NCBI RefSeq assembly: GCF_914767665.1
Contig: NC_059503.1
Span: 18,662,001-18,726,000 of the forward strand
Direction of reading: 5' to 3'
DNA: 64,000 bases
Source: Harmonia axyridis
Taxonomy: Eukaryota; Arthropoda; Insecta; Coleoptera; Coccinellidae
Positions 11,303 to 23,343 of the stretch are shown one piece after another. Each line of letters opens with the position of its first letter. The stretch's first letter is position 1. The notes beneath the pieces are model-generated. The model worked only from the letters and a program-made list of their open reading frames with translations, did not search any database and was not told the DNA's origin. A program made the translations under genes and the position numbers.

Positions 11303-13690
11303 TTTCTTCCAAGTTTAACCATAAAATCAACAATAATAGATATTTTTACGCTTTGAAATTTGTGTTCGATTTCGTAATTTGCATGGTACTATTATATATT
11401 TTCAGTTACCAAACAAACCAATTTCAAAAGAATGAAATGAAAACGTAAAATATGAATTTAAAACATAATGACAAATCGACAACATCGTAAATTGATGGCA
11501 ACTATAGGACAGGCAAATATCCCTAAATTTGTGAACGATTCAATTGTAATAATACATTTTTTTGAATTGTATAAATAAAAAATTCCAATCATTCGACGAA
11601 AAAGTACCAGCAAATGGTTAATGTCACAGAAATTGTGTGCTATTGGTCCAACTTCATTGTATACCAGGTTCTATAAAGGCTCATTTCGAAAACAATATAC
11701 GTGCGCCAATGAATCATCAAAACATTTTTGTAACGCATTTTCGTTAATCGGCTTCAGTTCTCGTGGCAATTCTTTTTTCATGACTTTAGTTGATTGAGAG
11801 CTGTTGCCTCAAAGTAGTAATTTGAGTTCTGTGAAGAGAAAAAAAAGATTCTCTGATCTCCGATTTCAATTAATTAAGAAAATAAATGGATCAAAAAGTT
11901 TCATTCATGTCTATTGATGATATGATTTATTAATAACAGAAAAGTATGCTTAGAAACAGTTGTCAGTAGGTGTCAGTAGGATCGACAGTAAAAGAATCAA
12001 GGACAATTTCTACATGTGGTCGAATAGTTTTTGCAGCCTTGTAGACCACAATAATTCCTATAAACTGCGTTTGATATTCCTATACATAGTTATGCGTTAT
12101 TCAAGGGTGCAACTGACGCATGAATGAACGTACATTCAAAAGCTCCTGACTTCATGTTAGTTTTTCCCTCATTTTCTTATCCATGTAAAGTAGCAGAACC
12201 AACTACGAAATAATCGACAAAAATTGATTGATATCACCGTGTGAGAAAGGAGGATAGTTTAAGCTGAATTTTCAAATGATAAATTCTTGAAAAGACATCT
12301 TAGACTAGAATCGAAAATTTTGACACTTTTATCATAAACAACTATCAATTGAGTATCCATTGTAATTAATATAGAACACCCGCATATTAAACATTTTTAT
12401 ATTATAAAATTCAAAAATAATATATATAATTCGAAATACTTCGAATTTGAATGGCGAAATCATTGATTATATGGGAATGATATCATTACTGGACTGAAGT
12501 CTTATTCTGAATTTACGTAATTTCTAAAATGAGATATTTATATTCATTCATTTTCACTGGTTAATGAAATGCGCATTAGTGCAATATATTCTATACATAA
12601 ACAAGTTTAATTACCTACTACATTTACCTCATGAACATAGGTTCAAAGGATCAACAAATGAAATGGAATAGAAGTTTTGAATTGTTGTTAAATATGGAAA
12701 TGAAATAATAAGTTGGCTCCACTGTTGTGTCTAGAATTGCTCATATGTATCTCAATGCCTACAGCCATTTCGATGAGCCCTTTTTTTTGGAAAACTGTTT
12801 AGTTATAGTAAAAACATAATTGAAAAAATATATGTTTCATAATTCAATTTTAGTCAAAGTTGGTGTGGATTAAATAAAACAAAAAAAATATTAATTTTGA
12901 TGCTGATGAATATGGATATATCCGTTTTAATATATATTAAAACCATATACCTATGTATGGTGGTGCCTAATAATGAAAATTTGTTGTTATAATACTGTTG
13001 TTATAAATTAAAAATGAACACATACAGGTTGTAGTCAATTTTAGTGGAAATCACTCCAGTTTGATCTATATTGCTTTAATTTTGGATTTTCATCATATAT
13101 TAGTTAATTTCATTCGATGTATTAACCTCAAGAATGATTATTGTAAAATATTAGACGGAGAAAAAACCAGGAGCATACCAACATTTCGACACTGAATAGA
13201 CATCCTTAATAAGAGATGTTGGCTATAAAATTTCAACCCCTCTATATATTTATAATTGATAGTTAGTTTCAGAAAAGAAATAACTTTTTTCAATTCTACC
13301 GTATAAATTGATATATCTTGTAGGGTAGGATACCACATATGGATTCAATAATTTTAATCAAAAATCAATTTTCTCAACAATACAAATTGTTGCTTGAACT
13401 ATATGTGGACCAATAATTCGAAAAACATAATTTCAGCAGGTAGAGAAAATATAAATAGATGAAAAGGATATTTTTCGATAACCATTACTCAGCAGAACTG
13501 TAATAATAGAATAGCAGCTCTATGCCAAATCGTTTTGACCTGTTGATACTCATGAAGTAGGACTTGATAATATTCGATTCTGAATTTAATTGGCTAATTT
13601 GAAGGTTTGTAAAGCTTAATTGAAGGTGAGACTGAATTACGTTGTTGATGAAGCTAGGAAAATTGGGAATTAATTGAATTTCTCATCGAA
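11303..13690. other. No recognisable gene
   Basis: Highly AT-rich sequence without coding-like ORFs, TIR pairs or RNA genes that I can recognise. Confidence 0.4.
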
Positions 13691-14296
13691 TACAGGATGT
13701 TCCTAAGTTGGAGGTAGATACAAACGAAAATGACAGATTCCTCGGATAATTTTAAGAAAAAATCCCATGAACAAGGGCCCCCAAACACTTTGTTTTCGAT
13801 ATACTGGGTGTTTTTTGTAGTCATACTTTTTTGTGATTATTATTCTATTTCATCGAATCTTTGTTGATCTTCCTACAGATTGGGTAAATAAGTAGCTAAT
13901 TATGCTAATTTTGAATACAAAACTACTGGATGATATTTTTCTGGAACATTGACCGCTTCTTACATTTTTGGTGAGCCACTGGTAGTTTGAAAAGTGTATT
14001 AAGTAACTTTGAGCCAGTACTACATTTTTTGGTTTCTAGTTGTTTTGTCGTATCTGCTACTGATTTCGGGAAGAAAATTCTCTAGTAATCCCCAGGAAAA
14101 TCCGAATTATTATAAAGATTTAGTTAGTAACCTGTGTAGTTATGAGTTTTATTAGGTAGGTACTTATTAACCTATAAAAAACATACTACATATATCTCGA
14201 GAATGAAGCGTTTGCGGGCCCATGTTTATAGGACTTTTTTTCTCAAAATCATCCAAAGAATCTGTCATTTTCCTTTGTACTTCCAACACCCTGTAT
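13691..14296. mobile_element. Long-TIR non-autonomous element, family B copy 1 (~606 bp)
   Basis: Starts TACAGGATGTTCCTAAGTTGGAGG and ends with the inverse ...CTTCCAACACCCTGTATA. Both subterminal regions carry AATGACAGATTC and an AAACGCTT-type motif next to a TTTTCGAGATA block (inverted at the right). Internal landmarks ACTTTTTTGTGATTATT and ACAGATTGGGTAAATA recur in copies 2 and 3. No ORF. Confidence 0.75.
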
Positions 14297-16005
14297 ATTG
14301 AAATGACTGACATATCATTTGATTGATTTTTAATAACAATCAGGTTTTGATCTTTGCTTCAATAATGAATGTTGTTATTGAAAAGTTCCTTTATGAAAGC
14401 TAAAGCAAGAGAGTCCTTCCAAACTCTTTAATATTAGCTATATGCATATGGCCTGATACTATAAAATCTCTACTTATTTGTCATCCCTTTGATTCTTAAG
14501 AATAATTCAAAAATAGGTTTGTATAAAAATGTCAATAGTATTATCGGAAATTATTATAGTTTTATGGGATCAATCCTACAATGTAATTATGAATATGTGT
14601 AATTATGAATATTTAAAACCTTAACAAGGTCATGGACCACAAGTTTTCCTGCTTACGAAAGATCTCTTGAAGAAAATCAATAATTTATTTCCTATAGAAA
14701 ATTGATGATGGTTTAGTTAGATTTTTCACTAAAAGTAGAACATTACCTTGATATTTATGACTAAAATTTTGACTCCAAAAATACGCGTAAAAGTCTAAGT
14801 ATACACATTTTCATTTATACAGTCAATATTCATTTAACTGTCTATAGCATCAATAAATGAAGTGCATTAACACTTCATCGGGTAATAGAAACTGACATAA
14901 TTTCTGTTTTGGTTCACTCATACTAGACATGGCATGGAATGATGTAACTACTCTAATGCAAGGACATTTCATTTAACAATGGGATGAAATGATAGCGAGA
15001 GTGATAAAATCTACTTATGTCCGAAAATTCTCGTTGTAGAATCGTTTCAAGTTACTTTGGTCGCATCATCGAGATTTTTTTGAATTATTAATAGGGATTG
15101 AGACAATTAAAACTAATCCATCGTCTTAAATTCGTGCTTGAAAATAGATACAAGGTTTCTCCGAATTATGAAATGGTTCGAGTCCTCGATATTTGTTTTT
15201 CCCGGGTTATAAGAAATTTGAGTGAGAAGGAACGAAGTGATATTATAGAGGTATATCTATTTAACTATTGAATTAGTTCAACCGAAATCACGTTGATTTT
15301 AAACCAGAAGTTGTCAACCTAGAAGCATGTAATTGTTTGCTAGTTGTGGTTTATTATTTTCAATAATTATAAACTATTCTCAAAATATGTTTTGAAATTT
15401 TCACAATTTACGTTTCGGAATTTTTTCAACCTTAAATTTGCCCCACGAAATTCTCCATGCACATTTTGAAACTGATTTCTCAATTTGAGATCGATAGAAT
15501 GAGTTTGTTCAATTATTAAGAAAACAGAATTTCATTCGTGTATACTTCAGGAACTATTGGACGTATTTTGATTAATGGACTTAACTGAGATATTCGAACT
15601 CAGAATATGCCTTGAGAATTTCAAATTTCTAGTAAGCATATTTTTTTCGAGAGTTATATCTTGTAAAAGCCGGACGGATCAGCGAGTAGAATTTTATCAT
15701 TTAAGACCAGCCTCGGCTAAAAATTCGAAAGATAAATAAAAACGTCCTGACGAAATGATAGAGCGTTTGGTCAACAATGCCCAGAAGGATTATTATTTCA
15801 CTGACGGAATTAATTTTACAATGATATGGTATAGTTCGATATTTTAATGTATAGTTACTTGCTGCATTTTATTGCATTGGCAGATCAATTGATTGTTAGC
15901 AATGAATATAAATGGGACATTTTTAATCAAGTCCTGTGACATTTAATTCAGATTAAAATGAAAATATTTTATTGCAAAGTATTTATTATTGATCGTTAAA
16001 AATAT
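14297..16005. other. No recognisable gene
   Basis: AT-rich sequence. A short palindrome TGAAGTGCATTAACACTTCA lies near 14858-14878. Nothing else stands out. Confidence 0.35.
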
Positions 16006-16658
16006 ATACTGGCTGTTCCTAAATTGGAGGTATAAAGGAAAATGAGAGATTTTTTGAATAATTTGTTTTCGAGATTCAGGGTGTTTCTTGTAGTCCAACT
16101 TTTTTGTGTTGATTATACCAGTTTACAAAATCTTCATTACAGATTGGGTAAATACTTACCAAAACTTATGACTAATTTATTCATTACAGTTTACTAACTG
16201 GATCTTTATTATAATTTGGATTTTCCTGAGTACTACTAGAGAATTGTTTGATATTTTTTTCTGATAATCTGTAGCTGAAAGAAAGCAAAAAGTGTAGTGC
16301 TGGATCAAATATTCTTTTTAAATTTATTCAAACCATCAGTGCTGCATCAAAAAAAGTTCTGGAGAAAAGAAGTGGGCGGTTTTCCAGAAAAAATATCACC
16401 TTGTAGATTTGCATTTAAAATAAGCATATCACATGATGAAAACTCTAAATTAGAATATACACATATTCAACTTGAGTTGTAGATATATTTTGTAAAGAGA
16501 ATGTGCTATGAGAAGAAAGAAACACTGTATCTTAAAAACAATTAAAGCGTTTCCGGGCCCATGCCCACAATTTTTTTTTTCTTGAAATGATGAGAGGAAT
16601 CTAACAAATCAAATCTACACATTTTCTTTTGTACCTCCAATTCAGGAACACCCGGTAT
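16006..16658. mobile_element. Long-TIR non-autonomous element, family B copy 2
   Basis: Same orientation as copy 1. The left end reads CTGTTCCTAAATTGGAGGTA and the right end is its inverse ...TACCTCCAATTCAGGAACACCCGGTATA. Internal ACTTTTTTGTGTTGATTAT and ACAGATTGGGTAAATACTTA match copies 1 and 3. A 61-codon plus-strand ORF inside it has no recognisable motif. Confidence 0.75.
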
Positions 16659-18289
16659 AATTGTGACAATTTTTTCATCCTAGGCTCTTTTGAACTTTTT
16701 TTACATTTTCACATTAAAAAAGAACCTATTCGATTGTGATAAATTTTAACAAGAAAACCAAAGCAACAATAATTATCGTTTTCAACCACGGTAGTTCATA
16801 CAGCATCGAAAAATACAACTTGTTTCAATCGAAGGATATCTTAAAGACGTCGGTTCGATGACTGTGGATTGAACCAGAGCTTCAAAATACTGGCCCTGAG
16901 AAGATGAAATTCTGCACATATTTTCAGAAAATTTAAGTTATCATTATCAACCTAGTTCTCCCAAGAATCAAAAGAAGTATCTGAATTTCAATTGATATAC
17001 AATGATTAAAAACTCAATTATTATTATACACAATTCAATATAATTGTGTTAAATCAAGCATAAAAATAATTTATTCTATATGTGAAAAAATCTCAAAAAA
17101 CTTCAAAACATACGAAGAATTTATTGATGGACAAAATTATTGAAATTGAGAATTATCAAACATTAATTTCTAGAATATTAAAAAATTGTTTTTCCGTCGC
17201 TTGAAGAGTTTCATAGAAATTGAAGACCGATGTTGAGGAATCTCGTAAATTTCTTATCGTTTTATTCGTTTTATTCTACAATAGATATTTCAAAATTGAA
17301 CGAAACAGACAGAACCTATCTCGTATTGATTTCATTATAAAGCTTGCTTACCTGATCTCATTAGAAATCAGTGAATTATTCCAAAAAGCCGTATATTTGT
17401 CATACCCCTTAGCAGGAAGGTCTCTTCAATTTTTATAACTAGAATAATTATGCAGTCTGAGTTTAGCTTCAGTCAATAAATACACGTCGAACTGATTTGT
17501 GCCCTACGCTGAATTCGGTTCCTAGAGTAGTGGGTGTGCCGAAATGACAGAAATTAAAGTCGCCATCATTAGGAAGCATTATTTTATTGTTCTTCAAATT
17601 GAATGATTGTATAGGGTGCAGCTAGGTCAAAACGTTAGAAACACCCAGTCTATATTTTACTTTTGTTCTATCATTATTCAATCAGAAACTGCGTCAATCT
17701 TGAAGTGAGGATTTTTTTTTTGTCATTTATTCTTGGAAATTAAGGGTACTCGTAGGAGGATTGAATTGACATTAATAAAGACATGTCGAAGAATTTGACA
17801 AAGAAGGTCACTCAATAGTATTGAGGGAAATAATTTTTGGTCTTGGAATTATTTGTGTTGTTAAATTTAGATGTAATCAATAGTTTACTTCTATAATGAA
17901 ATAAAAAAACATTCAGTCCCATATGTTGAATATGTATATAATAAGGAAAATTCTACCAATTTAGGTTTAATCAACCAATTAAGTCAATCATCATATTGAA
18001 TTATACTAGGTGTGCAAATATGTGGTAGGTTAGGAGATCTTGGTGGCCAGAGAAAGAAATTGTCAATTATACGCTCGAAATATAGCAGAGTAAATTATTA
18101 TAAAGGCAATGTTTGATGAAAGGTAGGTAACACAAATGTAAAAGAAGGACAGAATATAATATACATAATTAACACTGAATTTTGTGCTTTCGGTTTTTTT
18201 GAACAATACAAACACATTTCAAACTTTCAACTGGTTACAGAATAGTTATTTCTAATACAAGTGTAGAAGGAATTGATATTCTTTCACGA
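16659..18289. other. No recognisable gene
   Basis: AT-rich intergenic sequence; the 72-codon ORF at 17220-17438 has no recognisable motif and no splice context, so I do not treat it as a gene. Confidence 0.35.
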
Positions 18290-18370
18290 GTTCAAAATTC
18301 AAAAACGAGCCACGAAGTGGCGAGTTTTTGAATGAACGAGTGGTAGAATGAGCCTTCTGTACGAGTATTA
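18290..18370. repeat. Hairpin repeat with GAGCCACGAAGTGGCGAG core
   Basis: AAAAACGAGCCAC-GAA-GTGGCGAGTTTTT (18301-18329) forms a stem with one internal GA/GA mismatch pair. It is flanked by CACGAG (18287) and ACGAGTG (18336) motifs. The architecture resembles the hairpin repeats at 25950 and 50868, though the sequence differs. Confidence 0.5.
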
Positions 18371-19735
18371 TACATTATTTTCTCTAATTCATTGCATTCT
18401 TATTGAAATTAATCAAATATTTCCATACATATCATTTAGTGATTTTTGCATTGAAAAATGTTGGTTGGCAGAACTGATTTCTTTAAGGCAAATTGACAGA
18501 TAAAGCCGTGTCCGAAAGTTCGGAGTACCAACATATAATAATAAAATATAACTATGAAAACTGTGCGTTTCTGATATATTCTCGCACGATACAGGATGTG
18601 GAAGAATGAACGGAATAACCACAGAATTAGAGAAAATAATATAGTTATCTGCTTCCGGTAGACGTTCAAGGGTGTAGGGATAATAGAATATGGGGATAAT
18701 ACAAAACTATATCTAAATTTGTTACAATGAACGGTTCATAATATACGTTGAACTCCAGAACACTAAGACGACCTTTTTGTACTTCTGAAATTATTCTACT
18801 TTCAGTCTATGAAATTACAGACATTGTGACAATAATATTCTCTTCGGTGAACGAGCGCTCAGAAAAACTATTCTAGGTGAATTCCATAAATACCTCAAAT
18901 GAACGAAAATAATAATTGCAAGTGATGTATGATAAGGACAATTATCTATCATTGAACTTGACATCACCTTAACCTATCCGGATATAACCTAATCAACGTA
19001 GAACGCTTTAATCACCGTCTTCTTGATTCTTTATTTCAGATGATCTTCTCTAGTAAAGTTCAAAGAGACAGTTACGTTGATGACATCAAACATAATCAAA
19101 ATGCGATATGATTTCCATAGCTCTGATAAGTTGCAGCAGTAATTCGCAATTAAACTGACATATTATGTTAACCAGCCAAATGAAGGCAAAAATGAAAGAA
19201 AAATAGGTGCAGTTATTTTTTTAGATTTATTCTTTTTTGATTTCAGTGATGTTTTAACTCAAAAGCTTGATGTATTGATTATTGTTAAGGAAAGGAAGGA
19301 CGCATATGCCAAAAAATATTTAAAAGCACCGATGCGAGTTAGGAGCTTTCGAGCGCTGGTCGTTAATGCGACAATGGCGCTCTTGGAGTAAAAGCTACTT
19401 TTCTGAAGTCTTCAAAGGTGCATAAAAAATAGTTACTGACTTAATGCTTCACTATTTTTTTTATTTTAGTAGAAAATCGTATTACGTATAAGGTGAATCA
19501 TATCAAAAGTACAATACACTGACGTTGACTCGGGAGCTTTTGTACTCTTGTTCAAATTTATATTGATCTAATCTTTTTCAGAACTATAAAATGAACTTTC
19601 AACCATCTCACAATCCTAAAGTTCTGTTTGACCGTGTTTACAATTTAATGTTTACTTTCATGAAGTCTATAGTTTTTGGTCTCATAATTTTCAAAATATG
19701 TGAATGAGTTTAGAACTACTGTTCCATTTTATACA
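18371..19735. other. No recognisable gene
   Basis: AT-rich sequence with two overlapping 70-77 codon minus-strand ORFs in different frames (18413-18669), neither with recognisable motifs. Confidence 0.3.
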
Positions 19736-20110
19736 GGGTGATTCACCGCGATGGCCTATTAGACTTTTTTATGGAAAACTAATCATAATTTTGTACTGAA
19801 AATCTGCATGTTGGGGTTTAAGACAATCATCTTTCTCCCTAAAATATTTTCCGATCTCTACAACTTCCGGTTATATCGGAAACATACTACCACTTCCTCA
19901 TTTCAAATGACACACCTAGTATATATTATTGCATCACTAGATAGCTTTTTTGATGACAATTTGAGCAATATGCTATTCCGTTCTCAACGGTTCATGAGTT
20001 AATGAGATTCTTATGAAAAAAATGGCGACACTTCTTTTTGAATATTTCTACAGAAAATTTGTGTTCGGAAAAACCCTTTTTCATTTTCGATTCTGCAAAT
20101 ACGTAGTATT
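19736..20110. mobile_element. Partial TIR element related to the one at 1645-2253
   Basis: Begins ACAGGGTGATTCACCGCGATGG and contains CAACTTCCGGTTATATCGGAAA, matching the layout of the element at 1645 (GGGTGATTTACGAA... CAACTTCCGGTTTCACCGGAAA). No inverted right end was found, so it is truncated or too decayed. Confidence 0.45.
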
Positions 20111-20909
20111 ATAAGACTGTTTGCAATTTGGACCAAAAATGTAACTCAAATTATTGTAAAAATTTTGTTTACATATTCGAAAACGTATCATAGATACCAT
20201 CGGTTATTTAAAATTTATATACGAAGAAAATTAATTATTCTAGTATAATTATGAAGAAAATCATAAAAGTTTTATATAACCGCCGCCAATGAACATTACG
20301 TAACTATCATAAACGATGGTTGAAAAAACATGTATGAATTGAAAATACAAAAGATTAGATTCACAAGGCAATTGAAAGATTAAATAAATGAATTGCTCTA
20401 ATTATATTTTCCGGTAAATCGACGGTATCAAAGTATTTCATCAGTTTCAATCGTTCCAAATTTCCTTCAACAGAAAATAAAGAATTATAATCGATAAATG
20501 TGGTCTCCGAAATATTTTTAATTTAACCTCGAATTTAACCTTTTTTACTCGAAGTGATCGATGAAGAAAATGCAATTAAAGAAAAATATATCTGAAATGG
20601 CATCTTTCAGTAGGATGATTGATATCAGATAGGAATGGAACCTCGTTGTACCATCCATTTGATGAATTTTCTTCATCAAAAATAAAATAATGTCACGACA
20701 TTCAAAGCTGATATCAGACGTTCTTTATAGTCTATATAACGAATGGAGGTGAAATCTCAGAATTTCATTTTATTGAAACTTGGTTGTTAGATAGAAGTAA
20801 AGCATCATTCAGATTATGTGATACTGATGGATTGTAATTTACAGTATAATGGCAGAAACTCATAATAAAAATTGATTTCTCCTTTAATTTTAATACATGA
20901 ACGAACCAC
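20111..20909. other. 3' flank of the coiled-coil gene
   Basis: AT-rich sequence. A minus-strand AATAAA lies near 20770, about 140 bases past the stop codon of the gene at 20910 and usable as a polyadenylation signal. No other feature. Confidence 0.3.
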
Positions 20910-21701
20910 TCATTCATCGAGTGTCATTTGTTGACGTCTTCTTCTTTTCTTTTTAGACTTCGACATCGACATTTTTAGAAGAGCTCTATAATATTCGTTC
21001 TCTTGTCTCAATTGGATGTTATCGAAAATCAATAAATTGTTCTTTTGAACTTCTTTCAAAAACTGAGCTCTCTCTGGTATTTGTGTTTCCCTCAATTTCT
21101 CTGATAAAATTTCATTTTTCTTCATACATTCTTCGTGTAATAAAGATACGAGTTGATTATGTACTGTTTTTAGAGTATCTTTCTCCAGCTTCAACTTTTC
21201 CAACTTATGTGCATGGTTCAGTTGGTAACTCTTCATTTTTACATTTAAATCTTCGATTTTCTCTGATGCTTCTTCAAGTTTGAATTTGTAAACTTCAAGT
21301 TCTTCAATAAGTTTAGATTTATCTTCTGTCACATTATGAATTTCTGTTAATTTTTCTTCTAACATTTTCAAGAGACCATTGTGAGTACTGAGCAGTTCTT
21401 CGTATTTGTATTGCAGGTTTACCATACTCATAGTGGACATGGACGTTCCAATTTCACTTCCTCTCGTTGAATTATCCTCATAGTGCCCACTTTGTAATAT
21501 CTTCAATAAATGTTTATTATCTTGTTTGGCATCATCAAGTTGAACAGAAACAGCTTTAGATTTAAGATTGTCTACGTGAAAACACAAATGAGCTTTCCTT
21601 TCAATATTCCTAGATTGCTGTAAATTATTTTCAAGTTCTTCAACCGTTAAATTTATTTTATTCATTTGTGAATAAACTTTCTCTTTGTAATTCGAAGCCA
21701 T
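20910..21701 (-). CDS. Single-exon coiled-coil protein of unknown function
   Basis: The open frame runs uninterrupted from 21782 to the TGA... stop at 20910. I choose the Met at 21701 (MASNYKEKVYSQMNK), giving 263 residues; an upstream in-frame Met at 21782 would add 27 residues (MLFFMTYILNSIYG...). Most of the protein is predicted by eye to be alpha-helical coiled coil with heptad-like Leu/Ile spacing: residues about 10-75, 95-165 and 165-250. It has a short Ser/Thr-rich break (EDNSTRGSEIGTSMSTMS) and ends in a very basic tail (KSKKKRRRRQQ) before MTLDE. I recognise no named domain. The lack of introns in an otherwise intron-rich region would suit a retrogene or a testis-type structural gene, but that is inference. 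A MITE sits 130 bases upstream of the chosen start, so the promoter may be short or element-derived. Confidence 0.6.
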   Translation of the reverse strand: MASNYKEKVYSQMNKINLTVEELENNLQQSRNIERKAHLCFHVDNLKSKAVSVQLDDAKQDNKHLLKILQSGHYEDNSTRGSEIGTSMSTMSMVNLQYKYEELLSTHNGLLKMLEEKLTEIHNVTEDKSKLIEELEVYKFKLEEASEKIEDLNVKMKSYQLNHAHKLEKLKLEKDTLKTVHNQLVSLLHEECMKKNEILSEKLRETQIPERAQFLKEVQKNNLLIFDNIQLRQENEYYRALLKMSMSKSKKKRRRRQQMTLDE

Positions 21702-21833
21702 ATTTACCACTGGAGGAGTTATATCGATTGTATATTTAGATCCATAAATAGAGTTTAAAATGTATGTCATAAAAAATAACATGTATAAATGACAGATCTA
21801 TATCTGAGCACTGATTTCAATAACGTCTTCTTT

Positions 21834-22239
21834 ATACAGGGTGAATGAGTGTGACAAACTTCAAATTTGTTCGCGAATGCTTCGTATTCCGAGGTACGGG
21901 GTATTCAAATTTTTTTTAAAAACTGACTTTTTATGTATTACTCTGAAACAGGTCGAAAAATTCAAATGGATTTGGTTGCACATTTATTGGCATGGATTAA
22001 AAAATATTATGTTTATCAGAGGCGCGCATATAAGTAATGTTTTTCATTTGAAGGGAAAAATGGTACGTCACTAAGATATCTCAAATTGAAAACCAATTAT
22101 TGAATTGCTCGTTCAATTTGTTGCACAAAATATTTCATGCCTTTTTTTAAAAAAAAACATCTCAAGATGTTTTATTATTAGTGGCGTACCATTTTTTCTC
22201 TGTTTGTCTGAACTTTGTCTCACTCACTAACGCTCTGTA
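21834..22239. mobile_element. TIR element (CAGGGTGAATGAGTGTGACAAA ends, ~406 bp)
   Basis: The left end TACAGGGTGAATGAGTGTGA is mirrored at the right by the inverse of TACAGAGCGTTAGTGAGTGA. Further inward, TGGTACGTCACTAA... and its inverse ...TTAGTGGCGTACCA flank a poly-T/poly-A centre. A 77-codon ORF here is fortuitous. Confidence 0.6.
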
Positions 22240-22769
22240 TTCTATTTTGTCATTTCAAGTATATTATTTCAACGTTCACTTCTTTGATTTGCTAAATGTA
22301 TCATTCGATTTATTCAAAAATATATGATCAACAAAAAAAGATTTAGAATTTTCTAGTTTTCCAGTTTAAAAAACATGTTATGGACACATAATATTGAACA
22401 GGTTGATCGAGTTTTATTATTGGAGTATCCTTAAAGGATTCATGTTTCGATAAGATAACTGTAATTGGCATCAATTTGTGATAAGATTGCATCGTAAGAT
22501 ATTGAAGAAGATATAACTAATATGGTCCATCAAATAAATCATTAATTGTCTATTTATATTGAGGTGTCCTGGAGATCGTGAAGCTGCATATTGAATAGAG
22601 CTTATTACTTGGAATTGTTGAATGACCTTTTTAAATAAATTCAGATAAGTTGATGATTTATTTTATCCAGAACTAATATCTGAGAGCTAAAACCTAGATA
22701 AATTACTCCTCTATCATTTTTTCAATATTGAAATTTGAAATATAAAAATACTTGGTATACTTTACGAAT

Positions 22770-23300
22770 AAGGATTAGAACCCACCTGTGTTATGGACAG
22801 GAACAGGATTCCTGTTGCTGTTTTCAGGATATTGTCTTCCGTTACTTTGCACTTCCGTCATTTTTTCCGTCCCTCACAAACATTAACTTGCACTGCGATC
22901 GGAGAAAACACCTATCCGGCTCGAAGGACCAACGTCCTAGTTGTCAAACTGTGATCTCACGTGAAGCAACGATATAAAAACACTGGTGACGGGAAAAGGT
23001 TGTGCTACTGGGCGTTTATTATTACGATATCTCTCCTGATAAACGAGCATCTATTGCCGTTATCCTTCCTCATTGAGCGACCCGGGACGATCCCGAGCGA
23101 TGGTTGCCGAGCAGTCAGAATCTTCGCAATATTTTGAATGAGAGGCTGCAGCAGCTCGGATTCGATCGGTGCTCGGGATTCAGGACTAGGATGAAGGTGA
23201 AAAGGACGCATGGCGGTTTCTGAGACGTTTATTCTCCATGAATGATTTACAAGGGTGATTGAGCTGACCAAACCGGAAGGAAATTGGTGTTTGTCTACTA
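22770..23300. other. GC-richer island of unknown nature (possible solo LTR or non-coding exon)
   Basis: This ~530 bp block is clearly richer in G+C and CpG than its surroundings (for example CGACCCGGGACGATCCCGAGCG near 23079-23100). It holds a TATAAAAACACTGG sequence at 22974 on the plus strand. Both strands have 80-90 codon ORFs without recognisable motifs. No direct repeat partner was seen within the window. Confidence 0.35.
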
Positions 23301-23343
23301 TGAACCACTGCAGTGTTGGTTTATAATTTCTCGTCGACTGCTA

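Noticed and set aside
18301..18329. Possible hammerhead ribozyme (GAGCCACGAAGTGGCGAG and similar hairpins at 25950 and 50868)
   Set aside because: No CTGANGA core, no GAAAC segment in the required position and no three-helix junction. The hairpins are simple stems.
23005..23271. 88-codon minus-strand ORF in the GC-richer island
   Set aside because: Stop codons are rarer in GC-rich DNA, and the translation shows no domain or splice continuity.
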